NCBI GenBank assembly: GCA_945901025.1
Contig: CAMDJW010000006.1
Span: forward strand, 1 to 64,000
DNA length: 64,000 nucleotides
DNA from: Spirosoma fluviale
Lineage (GTDB): Bacteria > Bacteroidota > Bacteroidia > Cytophagales > Spirosomataceae
Direction of reading: 5' to 3'
Shown here: positions 1 to 8,321 of the stretch, piece after piece
How the letters are laid out: each line of letters opens with the position of its first letter
Position numbering within the stretch: the stretch's first letter is position 1
Position numbers and translations under genes: made by a program
Notes under the pieces: generated by a model
Told to the model about the DNA's origin: nothing
The model's input: the letters and a program-made list of their open reading frames with translations, nothing else
Database searches by the model: none

Positions 1-42
1 GCATCGTAAGATCGCGGTTTTTTTTTGCCCCAATAATACCTA

Positions 43-149
43 TTACCTGATTTTATGAAGGGACGAGGTTAACCCGTCCCCTACTATTACCTATTAACTA
101 ATACCTGTTACCTGATTTTATGAAGGGACGAGGTTAACCCGTCCCCTAC
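43..149. repeat. Two direct copies of a REP-like hairpin repeat
   Basis: A 42-nt unit occurs at 43-84 and again, identical by eye, at 108-149. Each copy holds an imperfect palindrome, GGGACGAGGTT/AACCCGTCCC, followed by CTAC. The spacer between copies contains short reiterated variants of TTACCTATTA and TACCTG. This looks like a repetitive extragenic palindrome rather than a terminator or CRISPR: there are only two units, each is self-complementary, and no cas genes are near. Related but diverged elements are at 34960-34982 and 45594-45651. Confidence 0.7.
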
Positions 150-185
150 AATTACCTGATACCTATTACCTAACATTTATTACTA

Positions 186-218
186 ATTTTATTTTGCAAC
201 AATGTTGCAAAATAAAAT
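186..218. promoter_or_regulatory. Perfect 33-bp palindromic operator (Fur/Zur-like 7-1-7 core)
   Basis: ATTTTATTTTGCAACA (186-201) and its exact reverse complement (203-218) flank one central A at 202. The core TGCAACA-A-TGTTGCA has the 7-1-7 geometry usual for Fur-superfamily operators. It overlaps the proposed -33 element of the downstream lipoprotein/MerC operon, which fits a repressor site. The identity of the regulator (Zur, Fur or other) is inference. The ATG at 202 lies inside the palindrome and is not taken as a start codon. Confidence 0.65.
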
Positions 219-233
219 ATTTTACTTATCTTG
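205..233 (+). promoter_or_regulatory. Putative promoter of the lipoprotein/MerC operon
   Basis: TTG at 205-207 and TATCTTG at 227-233 are separated by 19 nt. This is close to the Bacteroidota consensus TTTG-N19-TAnnTTTG, with one T missing from the -7 box. The -33 part lies in the right arm of the large palindrome and the -7 part touches a second operator-like sequence, so occupancy of either site should block the polymerase. Confidence 0.45.
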
Positions 234-246
234 CAACAGTATTGCA
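232..246. promoter_or_regulatory. Second, imperfect operator half-palindrome
   Basis: TGCAACA-G-TATTGCA repeats the 7-1-7 core of the 186-218 palindrome with one mismatched pair. The two centres (202 and 239) are 37 bp apart. It overlaps the end of the -7 box and the expected transcription start. Two similar sites around one promoter support a genuine operator, though the second is weaker. Confidence 0.5.
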
Positions 247-288
247 TTATTGATGTGGAATAGTCCATTGATATTCAAATTAATTAAT

Positions 289-837
289 ATGAAAAAGTTG
301 CTCGTTTTTTTATGTATTTTATCTGTTTCTTTTTCTTGTAAAAAAGAAGATCTTGAACCCGTTGATGATAATGAGCTAATTACTACAGTTGAATTAACAT
401 TTACAGATACAAATAAAAAAGTTAGTACCTTTTCTTTTCAAGATAAGGATGGAGATGGAAAAACTCCCCCAGAAAAATTTGATAAGATTGTTTTAGACAA
501 GAATATGAGTTATTCTTTGGAAATTAATGTCTACGATGAGACGAGAAATCCTATGGTTAATATAACCGAACAAATAAAATTAGAAAGTGACGTTCATCTT
601 TTTGTTTTTAAAATAGACCCAGCGTCTTTATTTAACTTAAAGGCCACTGACAAAGATAAAAATGGCTTGCCTATTGGATTATTATCTTCTGGGACTACTC
701 AAAATGCTATGGGTTCAGGTAAACTAAATCTTATACTTAAACACCAACCTCCAATCAATGGAAAAGCAGTTAAAACGGGAAGTGAATCTGGTGGGAGTTC
801 AGATATTGATTTGATTTTTGACCTATCTATTAAATAA
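289..837 (+). CDS. Hypothetical lipoprotein in an operon with a MerC-like protein
   Basis: A 182-residue protein with a lipoprotein signal peptide: MKKLLVF, hydrophobic stretch, then lipobox SFSC with the acylated Cys at residue 17. The frame is open up to an ATG at 202, but that ATG sits in the operator, so the ATG at 289 is chosen. The mature part has Asp-rich loops (DKDGDG near residue 70, ATDKDKNG near 125) and looks beta-rich. It resembles a Bacteroidota family often labelled type 1 periplasmic binding fold superfamily protein, which I recall beside MerC and TonB-receptor genes. The 8-bp gap to MerC indicates an operon. A role in metal handling is inferred only from operator type and partner. 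Confidence 0.7.
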   Translation: MKKLLVFLCILSVSFSCKKEDLEPVDDNELITTVELTFTDTNKKVSTFSFQDKDGDGKTPPEKFDKIVLDKNMSYSLEINVYDETRNPMVNITEQIKLESDVHLFVFKIDPASLFNLKATDKDKNGLPIGLLSSGTTQNAMGSGKLNLILKHQPPINGKAVKTGSESGGSSDIDLIFDLSIK

Positions 838-845
838 TTAAATAA

Positions 846-1235
846 ATGTCTAAATATAAATTTTTAACAATAGAAAAAGTGGGTGTTTTGTTGTCAATTG
901 TTTGTGCAGTTCATTGCCTGACCTTGCCTATTTTCTTATTTTTTGCTCCGTATTTGGCTAGCTCTTTTGCATTTAGTTCAAATCTAGAATGGATTTTAGT
1001 GATATCTAGTTTTGTATTAGCTGCTTTTATTTTAGTGTTGGATTATCGGAAACACCACCAACCACTTCCCCTTTATTTTTTGGGATTTGGAATTATCATA
1101 AAGGTCTTGGATATGGTTTTGGCAAATCAGTCTTATGCCTGGCTATTTGGCATCTTGTTAGGTGCTGTTATCAGCGCCGCTTATTGGGTTAATTACAAGC
1201 ATAAAAAAACCTGTACTTGTAAAATAAGCGCTTAA
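846..1235 (+). CDS. MerC domain-containing inner membrane protein
   Basis: A 129-residue protein with about four hydrophobic segments. TM1 carries the MerC-type motif CAVHC (Cys20, His23, Cys24), followed by LTLP. The C-terminus ends with a second thiol pair, CTC at residues 123-125, after a basic HKK stretch. MerC proteins of mercury operons move metal ions across the membrane. Bacteroidota chromosomal homologues lack mer neighbours, and none is seen here. It starts 8 bp after the lipoprotein gene and should be under the same palindromic operator. Substrate is unknown; zinc or another soft metal is an inference from the Fur/Zur-like site. Confidence 0.8.
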   Translation: MSKYKFLTIEKVGVLLSIVCAVHCLTLPIFLFFAPYLASSFAFSSNLEWILVISSFVLAAFILVLDYRKHHQPLPLYFLGFGIIIKVLDMVLANQSYAWLFGILLGAVISAAYWVNYKHKKTCTCKISA

Positions 1236-1290
1236 TCAAGAAATATTTACCCTTTTTAGTATCTTTACTCACTTAATTTAAATATCCTTT

Positions 1291-2745
1291 GTGAGTACTA
1301 ATTCACCTATCGTTTATCAGCCTGTCATCGGCCTTGAAATTCATGCTCAGTTGCAAACAAATTCAAAAATTTTTGCAAGTGATCCTGTGCTTTTTGGCCA
1401 AAATCCAAATACCTTAATTTCGGCCATTACCTTGGGCCACCCAGGGACTTTGCCAAAACTTAATATTAGAGCGGTTGAATTTGCGATTAAAATGGGTTTT
1501 GCCTTAGGTTCTAAAATTGCCTCTTGGCAAAATTTTGACCGAAAAAATTATTTCTACCCAGATCTTCCAAAAGGATATCAAATTACCCAAGATAAAACGC
1601 CTATTTGTTTAGGGGGTTCTATTACGGTTCATCTTAAAAGTGGGGAGAAAGTCTTACCATTTCACCACATTCATCTGGAGGAAGATGCTGGTAAATCAGT
1701 ACATGAGGGGGATAATCCATTTAGTTTTATAGATTACAATCGAGCTGGTACACCTTTAATCGAGATGGTCACAGAACCTGCTTTGCATTCTAGCGAAGAG
1801 GCATTTGCCATGGTTTCTGAAGTGCGGAAACTTGTGCGGTATCTAGGAATTTGTGATGGAAACATGGAGGAAGGCTCATTGCGTTGCGATGTGAACGTTT
1901 CATTGCGTCCGGAGGGCTCATCTACCTTAGGAACAAAGGTTGAAATTAAAAACATGAATTCGTTGCGCAATATCCAAAGAGCGATTGAACATGAAATTAT
2001 ACGCCAAACAGAGTCATTGAGTTCGGGCATACAAATTATTCAAGAGACCAGAACTTTTGATGCTCATTTGGGCATAACAAACAGTATGCGTGTAAAGGAA
2101 TCGATGAATGATTATCGGTATTTTCCTGAGCCCGATTTATCTCCATTGGAAATTACGGAGGATTGGTTAGCCGATATTAAAGCTAAGATGCCTTTGTTGC
2201 CATGGCAACAAGAGAAAAAATTAATGGAGGAATATAATTTACCTGCCTATGACGCTCACTTTTTATCGGAGAGTAGGGAAATGGCGATGTATTTTCAGTC
2301 GGTTTATGAACATGCTGCTCATGCAAAGCAAATTTCTAATTGGCTCATGGGCCCAGTTAAATCCTATTTGAATGAGCATAATTTGTCGGTAGACCAATTT
2401 GTATTGAGTTCTGAAAACCTCGCTGAGATTGTTAATTTGGTAGAAAATCGTGTTATTTCGCATAATTTAGCGGTCCAACAACTATTTCCTTTATGTATTG
2501 AAAACCCGAAGCAAAGTCCATCCGAAATTGTCAAAGAGCAAAAATGGTCTCAGGAACAGTCAGGTGATGAACTGCAAGAATGGGTCAATCAGGCAATTGC
2601 TGCTTACCCTGAAAAGGTGAAGGAATACCAACAAGGTAAAAAGGGTTTGTTGGCCCTGTTTATCGGAGAAGTGATGAAGCGTTCAAAAGGAACGGCAGAT
2701 CCTAAAAAAGTAAACCAATTGGTCAGTGAGGCATTAAGCCATTAA
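1291..2745 (+). CDS. gatB: Aspartyl/glutamyl-tRNA(Asn/Gln) amidotransferase subunit B
   Basis: A 484-residue GatB, normal length. It starts with GTG at 1291, just upstream of the conserved N-terminal PVIGLEIHAQLQT segment. The catalytic domain shows the hallmark stretches FDRKNYFYPDLPKGYQITQ and GSLRCDVNVSLRP. The helical and YqeY-like tail ends with GKKGLLALFIGEVMKRSKGTADP, the part that contacts tRNA. GatB activates misacylated Glu-tRNA(Gln) or Asp-tRNA(Asn) and accepts ammonia from GatA in the GatCAB complex. gatA and gatC are not in the window, which is common in Bacteroidota. The next gene starts 10 bp downstream, so co-transcription with the TlpA-like gene and proC is likely. Confidence 0.95.
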   Translation: MSTNSPIVYQPVIGLEIHAQLQTNSKIFASDPVLFGQNPNTLISAITLGHPGTLPKLNIRAVEFAIKMGFALGSKIASWQNFDRKNYFYPDLPKGYQITQDKTPICLGGSITVHLKSGEKVLPFHHIHLEEDAGKSVHEGDNPFSFIDYNRAGTPLIEMVTEPALHSSEEAFAMVSEVRKLVRYLGICDGNMEEGSLRCDVNVSLRPEGSSTLGTKVEIKNMNSLRNIQRAIEHEIIRQTESLSSGIQIIQETRTFDAHLGITNSMRVKESMNDYRYFPEPDLSPLEITEDWLADIKAKMPLLPWQQEKKLMEEYNLPAYDAHFLSESREMAMYFQSVYEHAAHAKQISNWLMGPVKSYLNEHNLSVDQFVLSSENLAEIVNLVENRVISHNLAVQQLFPLCIENPKQSPSEIVKEQKWSQEQSGDELQEWVNQAIAAYPEKVKEYQQGKKGLLALFIGEVMKRSKGTADPKKVNQLVSEALSH

Positions 2746-2755
2746 ATGTAACGAG

Positions 2756-3871
2756 ATGAAATATTTAATTATTTTGTGTTTGCTTGGTTTGATGTCCCCA
2801 AATTCTTTGGGACAGGGATTCCAAGTAAAAGTGAAAGCAACTCATGTCGTTCCCGACAGGAAAATATATTTAGAATGGATTAATGGAAGGGGGCAAGCCA
2901 TCAAAGTAGATTCGATGTTGCCAAATGCTCAAAAGGAAGTCAATTTTAAAGGAACCATCATCGACCAAGGAGGATTCTACCTAGTTAATTTTTATGACAT
3001 CCCTAATCCCCAAAAAGTACTTTTAATTTTAGAAGGCAAGGAGCTTGTTGACGTACAAGCCGAAGGAATCAATTTGCCTGAAAAGCCAGGCACTTATTCT
3101 GTCAAAGGAAATACACCCAATTTCACCTACATGAACCAATTGCTTCTAATTTCAAGAGAATTAGAAAGTAAAGTGACTGTGTGGAATGCAGAGATTCAAA
3201 AAAATCCTGCAGCTCAAGAGCGAATCCAAAAAGACTTTTCATTGGCTCAAGCGATTACCATGAAAAAGATCAAAGATCTCATTCCACTGATGGGTACAAA
3301 CTTGGTGGCTTTGTGGGCGACCAATTTTTTACCTGCAGACTCCGAAATAGCAATTTTAGAAGCGGTTGGGGCTCGATTTAAAAAAGATAGACCCAATCAT
3401 CCGCAGGTTAAACCCTTTCTTGAGAATTTAAAAAGATTAAAAGGGGTAGGCGTAGGTTCTGAAGCACCAGAAATCTCCCTTAGTCAACCCTCTGGAGAGC
3501 GACTCGCGCTTTCCTCTTTACGTGGTAAATATGTGTTGATAGACTTTTGGGCTAGTTGGTGCGGCCCCTGCAGGCGTGAAAATCCAAACGTGATTAAGAC
3601 CTATGCCCGATTTAAAGACAAGGGCTTTGAAATTTATGGGGTAAGTTTGGATCAAGATAAAAGTGCTTGGTTAAAGGCGATTGATTCGGATAAATTAGTT
3701 TGGAAACATGTTTCCGACTTACAATATTGGAATTCAGTGGCCGCTCAGGCATACCAAGTTTCTGCTATTCCGATGACTTTTATGTTGGACAAGGAAGGAA
3801 AAGTCATTGCTAAAGGCTTAAGGGGAGAGGCTTTGGATCAATTTTTGACAAATTTATTTTCTGGAAAATAA
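2756..3871 (+). CDS. TlpA-like thiol-disulfide oxidoreductase with DUF4369-like N-terminal domain
   Basis: A 371-residue exported protein. Residues 1-19 form a signal peptide ending LGQG. Residues about 25-220 are a beta-rich then helical region resembling DUF4369 proteins of Bacteroidota. Residues about 235-371 are a thioredoxin-like AhpC/TSA-Redoxin domain with active site WCGPC (Cys269 and Cys272) and the cis-Pro segment SAIPMTF. Such proteins act in the periplasm as disulfide reductases, for instance in cytochrome c maturation or outer-membrane protein quality control; the specific partner is not evident. The gene lies 10 bp after gatB and 6 bp before proC. Confidence 0.88.
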   Translation: MKYLIILCLLGLMSPNSLGQGFQVKVKATHVVPDRKIYLEWINGRGQAIKVDSMLPNAQKEVNFKGTIIDQGGFYLVNFYDIPNPQKVLLILEGKELVDVQAEGINLPEKPGTYSVKGNTPNFTYMNQLLLISRELESKVTVWNAEIQKNPAAQERIQKDFSLAQAITMKKIKDLIPLMGTNLVALWATNFLPADSEIAILEAVGARFKKDRPNHPQVKPFLENLKRLKGVGVGSEAPEISLSQPSGERLALSSLRGKYVLIDFWASWCGPCRRENPNVIKTYARFKDKGFEIYGVSLDQDKSAWLKAIDSDKLVWKHVSDLQYWNSVAAQAYQVSAIPMTFMLDKEGKVIAKGLRGEALDQFLTNLFSGK

Positions 3872-3877
3872 ACGGAT

Positions 3878-4678
3878 ATGAAGATAGCTATCATTGGTTG
3901 TGGGAATATGGGTATGGCTTTTGCCAATTCATTCATTCAATATAATTTAGTCCAAAAAGAGAATCTTTTATTAATTGAAAAAAATAAGGAGCGGGGAGAA
4001 ATACTGCAAGAGCAAAAAGCTGGGGTGGTGGTGGATACCATTTCTGCTAAAATTTCGGATGTTGATTTAATTATTTTATCTGTTAAGCCTCAGGATTATC
4101 CATTAGTTTCGGAGGAATTGGCTCAATTTATATTACCGGGCCAATTAGTCCTTTCGATCATGGCGGGAATACCTATTGCTAACTTACAGGCAACTTTATC
4201 TCATGAATTAATTATTCGGGCTATGCCTAATACGCCTGCATTGTTGGGTATGGGAATGACTGCTTTTGCTTCGGCTTCGGCCGTAGGCTTTTCAGACATC
4301 CGGAAAGTTGAAAATCTAATTAACTCGACGGGCCGAGCGGTATTTTTGGAAGATGAGAAATTGCTAGATGCGGTAACAGGTTTGAGTGGGAGTGGGCCTG
4401 CTTATTTTTTCTATTTGATTAAGGCGATGATTGACGCAGGAGTTGAAATGGGTTTCGATGCAGCTATGTCGGCCTTATTGGTCAAGCAAACGATGCTAGG
4501 ATCTTATCATTTAATGCAAACAAGTGATAAAAATTTGGATGAATTAATTCAAGCGGTAGCCTCAAAGGGAGGAACCACGGAAGCAGCTTTAAAAACATTT
4601 AAAGAGTTAGGTGTTTCGGAGGGTTTAAAGGAGGGGATTTTTGCCGCGAGAGATAGGGCTATTGATTTAGCTAAATAA
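3878..4678 (+). CDS. proC: Pyrroline-5-carboxylate reductase
   Basis: A 266-residue enzyme catalysing the last step of proline synthesis: NAD(P)H-dependent reduction of 1-pyrroline-5-carboxylate. The N-terminal Rossmann fold shows IGCGNMGMAFA at residues 5-15. Further family blocks are LIILSVKPQD, RAMPNTPALLGMGMTA and, in the C-terminal dimerisation domain, AVTGLSGSGPAYFF and ASKGGTTEAALK. Length is standard. The stop overlaps the convergent mutL gene by 12 bp. No other proline genes are nearby. Confidence 0.95.
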   Translation: MKIAIIGCGNMGMAFANSFIQYNLVQKENLLLIEKNKERGEILQEQKAGVVVDTISAKISDVDLIILSVKPQDYPLVSEELAQFILPGQLVLSIMAGIPIANLQATLSHELIIRAMPNTPALLGMGMTAFASASAVGFSDIRKVENLINSTGRAVFLEDEKLLDAVTGLSGSGPAYFFYLIKAMIDAGVEMGFDAAMSALLVKQTMLGSYHLMQTSDKNLDELIQAVASKGGTTEAALKTFKELGVSEGLKEGIFAARDRAIDLAK

Positions 4679-6493
4679 TTTAATCAAATAATCCTCGGTC
4701 ATTAGTTTACTAATTTCCTCGCCATTAGGTGAAAAGTTAGGATTTGAACTTGCAAATAATTGCCCAATCAGGGCATTCATTTCCTCATTACTTAGTTTTT
4801 TTTGCGTGTATTTACTGGCGGTTTTATTGGCCATCGCTTGAGCAATTTTTTCATTTCGATGAGATGTAAAATCAGTATTCTCATTTTTAATTTGCTCCAA
4901 AATACCTTCAATGATTAATTGGCATTCCTCTTCTAAAATTCCGGATGGAATTCCTTGTACTAAGAAATTATGTTCAGAATCCATTTCCATTCTAAATCCA
5001 AGATCCTTTATTTCTTGCTTTATTTCTTGGAATAGAAGTTGATCCGCTGGATTTATGTGAATCGTCCGAGGGAAAAGTAATTGTTGGGACGCCCCGTTTT
5101 TCCTATTTAAATGATCATTAAACTGATCGTACAAAATCCTTTGGTATGCTTTTTTTTGATCGATTAACAGTAAACCATCCGTGATATGAATGGCTAAATA
5201 TTTTTGTAGTACTTGGATAACCTGAAAATTGGGGGTGTTAACGGAATCATAATTCCAGTCATTTGCTTTACTTTGAATGGTTTTTGGCTCGTCGGCCGAG
5301 TCAAAAATTTTCATGCTTTGCAAGGAACCTTGTTGCTCAAACGCGCTAATATTATTATCCATTCCTTCATAAAGCTTCTTCCAAGCGTCCTGGGTTGGTC
5401 TTGCTTTAAACGTGTCACTTTTTTCAATGGTTCTTTGTGTCGAACCAAAGGTTGTGGGCACATTGAAATTTACATTGGTTTCAAAGTCGAGCGAAGGAAT
5501 TAAATTATTAATGCTGAGGGTTTTTCTAACAGCTGCTTGGACGATGGCGTAAATTGAACGTTCGTCATCAAACTTTATTTCTGTTTTTGTGGGGTGGACA
5601 TTGATGTCGATATGTGCGGGATCAATGCTCAGAAATAATACATAAAAAGGAAATGCACCGTCGGCCAGTAAACGCTCATAAGCGGTCATGACTGCATGAT
5701 TTAAATAACTATTTTTAATGAATCGGTTGTTGACAAAGAAAAATTGTTCACCCCTTGTTTTTTTCGCGTGTTCGGGCTTGCCAACATACCCCTTGATACT
5801 GACATAGGAGGTGTGTTCTTCGCAGGCGGCTAATTGTTCACGGTAAGATTTACCAAATAGATCGACGATTCGTTTGCCTAATTTATCGGGGGGCAAAGAA
5901 TACGTTTCTTGATCATTTTGAATGAAAGAAAATTTAATGCTAGGATTAGCCAATGAAATTCGTTGGAATTCATCTAATATATGGCGAATTTCAACGGGAT
6001 TAGATTTGAGAAAATTCCTACGTGCGGGGATGTTATAAAAGAGATTACGGATGATGATCGAAGTCCCTTTGGCACATTGTACTAATTCCTGTGATTTGAG
6101 TACTGAGGCATCTATTTTGATTAAAGTGCCTAATTCGTCCTCTGCTCTTTTGGTTTTTAGTTCGACCTGTGCCACGGAAGAGATAGAAGCCATCGCTTCT
6201 CCACGAAAGCCCATGGTTTTGATGGTGAATAAATCTTCAGCCTTTCGGATTTTAGATGTGGCATGTCTTTCAAAACACATGCGAGCATCTGTTTCAGACA
6301 TCCCCATGCCATCATCGATGACTTGAATACTTCCCTTTCCGGCATCTTTAATGATGAGTTGGATTGTGGAAGCCCCTGCGTCAATCGAATTTTCCATTAA
6401 TTCTTTGACCACCGAGGAGGGTCTTTGCACCACTTCACCGGCCGCAATTTGATTGGCTATCGCATCAGGAAGAAGTTGGATTATGTCGCGCAT
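4667..6493 (-). CDS. mutL: DNA mismatch repair protein MutL, endonuclease motif degenerate
   Basis: A 608-residue MutL. The N-terminal GHKL ATPase is complete: IANQIAAGEVVQRPSSVVKELMENSIDAGA, DDGMGM, ATSKI and GFRGEAMASI are all visible. The C-terminal dimerisation domain starts near residue 430. Where endonuclease-type MutL has DQHA(X)2E(X)4E, this protein has DQKKAYQRILYD: the metal-binding His and Glu are replaced. The zinc-site CPHGRP is replaced by SPNGEE near the C-terminus. The ATPase matchmaker function should be intact, but intrinsic nicking activity is doubtful. It is downstream of rplL on the same strand but separated by a terminator. Confidence 0.93.
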   Translation of the reverse strand: MRDIIQLLPDAIANQIAAGEVVQRPSSVVKELMENSIDAGASTIQLIIKDAGKGSIQVIDDGMGMSETDARMCFERHATSKIRKAEDLFTIKTMGFRGEAMASISSVAQVELKTKRAEDELGTLIKIDASVLKSQELVQCAKGTSIIIRNLFYNIPARRNFLKSNPVEIRHILDEFQRISLANPSIKFSFIQNDQETYSLPPDKLGKRIVDLFGKSYREQLAACEEHTSYVSIKGYVGKPEHAKKTRGEQFFFVNNRFIKNSYLNHAVMTAYERLLADGAFPFYVLFLSIDPAHIDINVHPTKTEIKFDDERSIYAIVQAAVRKTLSINNLIPSLDFETNVNFNVPTTFGSTQRTIEKSDTFKARPTQDAWKKLYEGMDNNISAFEQQGSLQSMKIFDSADEPKTIQSKANDWNYDSVNTPNFQVIQVLQKYLAIHITDGLLLIDQKKAYQRILYDQFNDHLNRKNGASQQLLFPRTIHINPADQLLFQEIKQEIKDLGFRMEMDSEHNFLVQGIPSGILEEECQLIIEGILEQIKNENTDFTSHRNEKIAQAMANKTASKYTQKKLSNEEMNALIGQLFASSNPNFSPNGEEISKLMTEDYLIKLFS

Positions 6494-6535
6494 GAATAAT
6501 GAAATGATTAATTCTCTTCAAATCTCAAATAAAGC

Positions 6536-6566
6536 AAAAAAAAGGGAATGTTGCCATTCCCTTTTT
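6536..6566 (-). terminator. Intrinsic terminator after rplL
   Basis: On the minus strand a GGGAATG/CATTCCC stem with a GCAA loop, extended by A/T pairs, is followed by eight T residues. It ends the rplKAJL transcript between rplL and mutL, so there is no rpoB continuation of the operon here. Confidence 0.85.
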
Positions 6567-6585
6567 AATTAATCAGGTAATTGAA

Positions 6586-6978
6586 TTATTTTAATTCAAC
6601 TTCAGCTCCAGCTTCTTCTAAAGATTTCTTCAAACCTTCCGCTTCGTCCTTGCTTACTCCTTCTTTAACCGCTTTAGGTGCAGCATCAACTACATCTTTC
6701 GCTTCTTTCAAACCTAGACCAGTAAGATCTTTTACTAATTTAACGACCGCTAATTTGTTAGGACCACATGCTTTTAAGATTACATCGAAAGATGATTTCT
6801 CAGCAGCAGCTTCGGCACCATCACCAGCGCCACCACCAGCTGCAGGACCTGCAACCATAACGGCACCAGCAGCAGCTGGCTCAATACCATACTCATCCTT
6901 AAGGATAGTAGCTAATTCATTTACTTCTTTTACAGTTAAGTTCACTAATTGTTCAGCGAACGCTTTTAAATCTGCCAT
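6586..6978 (-). CDS. rplL: Large ribosomal subunit protein bL12 (L7/L12)
   Basis: A 130-residue protein with the standard three-part design. The N-terminal dimerisation helices span about 1-35 and include [17 protein letters not shown]. An Ala/Gly-rich hinge spans about 36-58. The C-terminal factor-binding domain shows [21 protein letters not shown] and the strongly conserved [20 protein letters not shown]. It forms the ribosomal stalk that recruits EF-Tu and EF-G. It is the last gene of the rplK-rplA-rplJ-rplL cluster, 70 bp after rplJ, and is directly followed by an intrinsic terminator. Confidence 0.97.
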   Translation of the reverse strand: MADLKAFAEQLVNLTVKEVNELATILKDEYGIEPAAAGAVMVAGPAAGGGAGDGAEAAAEKSSFDVILKACGPNKLAVVKLVKDLTGLGLKEAKDVVDAAPKAVKEGVSKDEAEGLKKSLEEAGAEVELK

Positions 6979-7048
6979 TTTTTGAAAATTTAATAGTTAT
7001 AAATTAATTATTTTATGAGGATTACCCTCTTGTTAAACGTATTAAAAA

Positions 7049-7582
7049 TTATTCAGGTCGCTCAGACAAAGTCTTCACGATTCCAGCTAATTTCTTTTCG
7101 CCGCTTAATAATGCACTAATGACATTTTTAGCAGGCGATTGCAATAATCCGATCACTTCGCCAATCATCTCGTTTTTCGACTTGATGTTTTCTAGTGATA
7201 CTAATTGGCCTTCGCCAATGTACAATCCACCTTCAATGGAAGCCGCTTTGAACTTGATTTTGTCTTTACCTGCTTCTTTTTTGAAATCTTTGATCAGTTT
7301 AGCAGGTAATTTAGCATCTCCTGTGGAGAAGATAATTCCTGTCATTCCAGTCAAAACTTCAGCATCTAAAGAACTGTAATCAGTTCCAGTTTTAGCTAAT
7401 GCCTTTGAAATTAACGTGTTTTTGAACACCTTATATTCTACGCCTTTAGTAAAACACATTCTGCGAAACTGAGTTGCCTCTGCTACAGATAGTCCAGCTG
7501 TACTTGCCAAGTAGAAGTACGGAGTTGCCGCGAACTTTTCGCTCAACTCATCAATAATTTGATTTTTTTCTTCTCTTGTCAT
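7049..7582 (-). CDS. rplJ: Large ribosomal subunit protein uL10
   Basis: A 177-residue L10. The N-terminal region has MTREEKNQIIDELSEKF and the conserved TAGLSVAEATQFRRMC rRNA-binding part. KVFKNTLISKAL matches the family core (typically KVxKNTLxxxA). The C-terminal helix LLSGEKKLAGIVKTLSE anchors the L7/L12 dimers. It begins 2 bp after rplA, so the two are co-transcribed and probably translationally coupled. Confidence 0.96.
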   Translation of the reverse strand: MTREEKNQIIDELSEKFAATPYFYLASTAGLSVAEATQFRRMCFTKGVEYKVFKNTLISKALAKTGTDYSSLDAEVLTGMTGIIFSTGDAKLPAKLIKDFKKEAGKDKIKFKAASIEGGLYIGEGQLVSLENIKSKNEMIGEVIGLLQSPAKNVISALLSGEKKLAGIVKTLSERPE

Positions 7583-7584
7583 GA

Positions 7585-8283
7585 TTACAATCCAGTTACT
7601 GTCCCTTTATCAATGATAATGCCCGGAGACATCGTCGATGATAAATTGATCGATTTAACATAAGTTCCTTTCGCAGAAGATGGCTTTAATTTCATCAATG
7701 TATTGATTACTTCTAATGCATTATCTACAATTTTATCTGCTCCGAAAGATACCTTACCAATCGAGGTATGGATGATACCAGTTTTGTCAACTTTAAAGTC
7801 GATTTTACCTGCTTTCACTCCTTTCACCGCATTTCCTACATCCAAAGTCACTGTACCCGACTTTGGATTAGGCATCAGACCGCGAGGTCCTAACACACGA
7901 CCCAAACGGCCTAATTTTGCCATCACGGTCGGCATCGTAATGATTACGTCGATATCGGTCCAACCGCTCTCGATTTTTGCAATGTAATCATCCAATCCCA
8001 CGTGATCAGCACCGGCTGCTTTTGCCTCCTCTACTTTATCAGGTGAACACAATACGAGAACTCGTACGTCTTTACCTGTTCCATGAGGTAGGGCAACCAC
8101 GCCACGAACCATTTGGTCCGCTTTGCGGGGATCTACTCCTAAGCGAACATCTATGTCCACAGAGGCATCGAATTTTGTATAAGAAATTTCTTTCAAAATC
8201 TCCGCTGCTTTTTCAAGCGAATACGCTTGCGTTGCATCGTATTTTGAAAGGGCTTCCTTTATTTTCTTCGTAAGTTTTGCCAT
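7585..8283 (-). CDS. rplA: Large ribosomal subunit protein uL1
   Basis: A 232-residue L1 of normal length. Conserved parts are [30 protein letters not shown], the [19 protein letters not shown] signature near residues 125-145, and the C-terminal [18 protein letters not shown]1 forms the mobile stalk near the ribosomal E site. In other bacteria it also represses its own mRNA by binding the rplK leader, a possibility here given the long structured leader upstream of rplK. It lies 38 bp after rplK. Confidence 0.97.
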   Translation of the reverse strand: MAKLTKKIKEALSKYDATQAYSLEKAAEILKEISYTKFDASVDIDVRLGVDPRKADQMVRGVVALPHGTGKDVRVLVLCSPDKVEEAKAAGADHVGLDDYIAKIESGWTDIDVIITMPTVMAKLGRLGRVLGPRGLMPNPKSGTVTLDVGNAVKGVKAGKIDFKVDKTGIIHTSIGKVSFGADKIVDNALEVINTLMKLKPSSAKGTYVKSINLSSTMSPGIIIDKGTVTGL

Positions 8284-8321
8284 TACCTTTTAATTAAATT
8301 GTTAATTTCCGATTATAAAAA

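Noticed and set aside
43-149. Possible CRISPR array
   Set aside because: Only two units, each self-complementary with a 23-nt AT-rich spacer, and no cas genes.
202-288. N-terminal extension of the lipoprotein frame from the ATG at 202
   Set aside because: The ATG lies inside the palindromic operator and the extension would bury the lipoprotein signal peptide that starts at 289.
6581-6985. 134-codon plus-strand frame over rplL
   Set aside because: A shadow of the rplL codon pattern with Ala/Ser/Pro-rich composition and no family resemblance.
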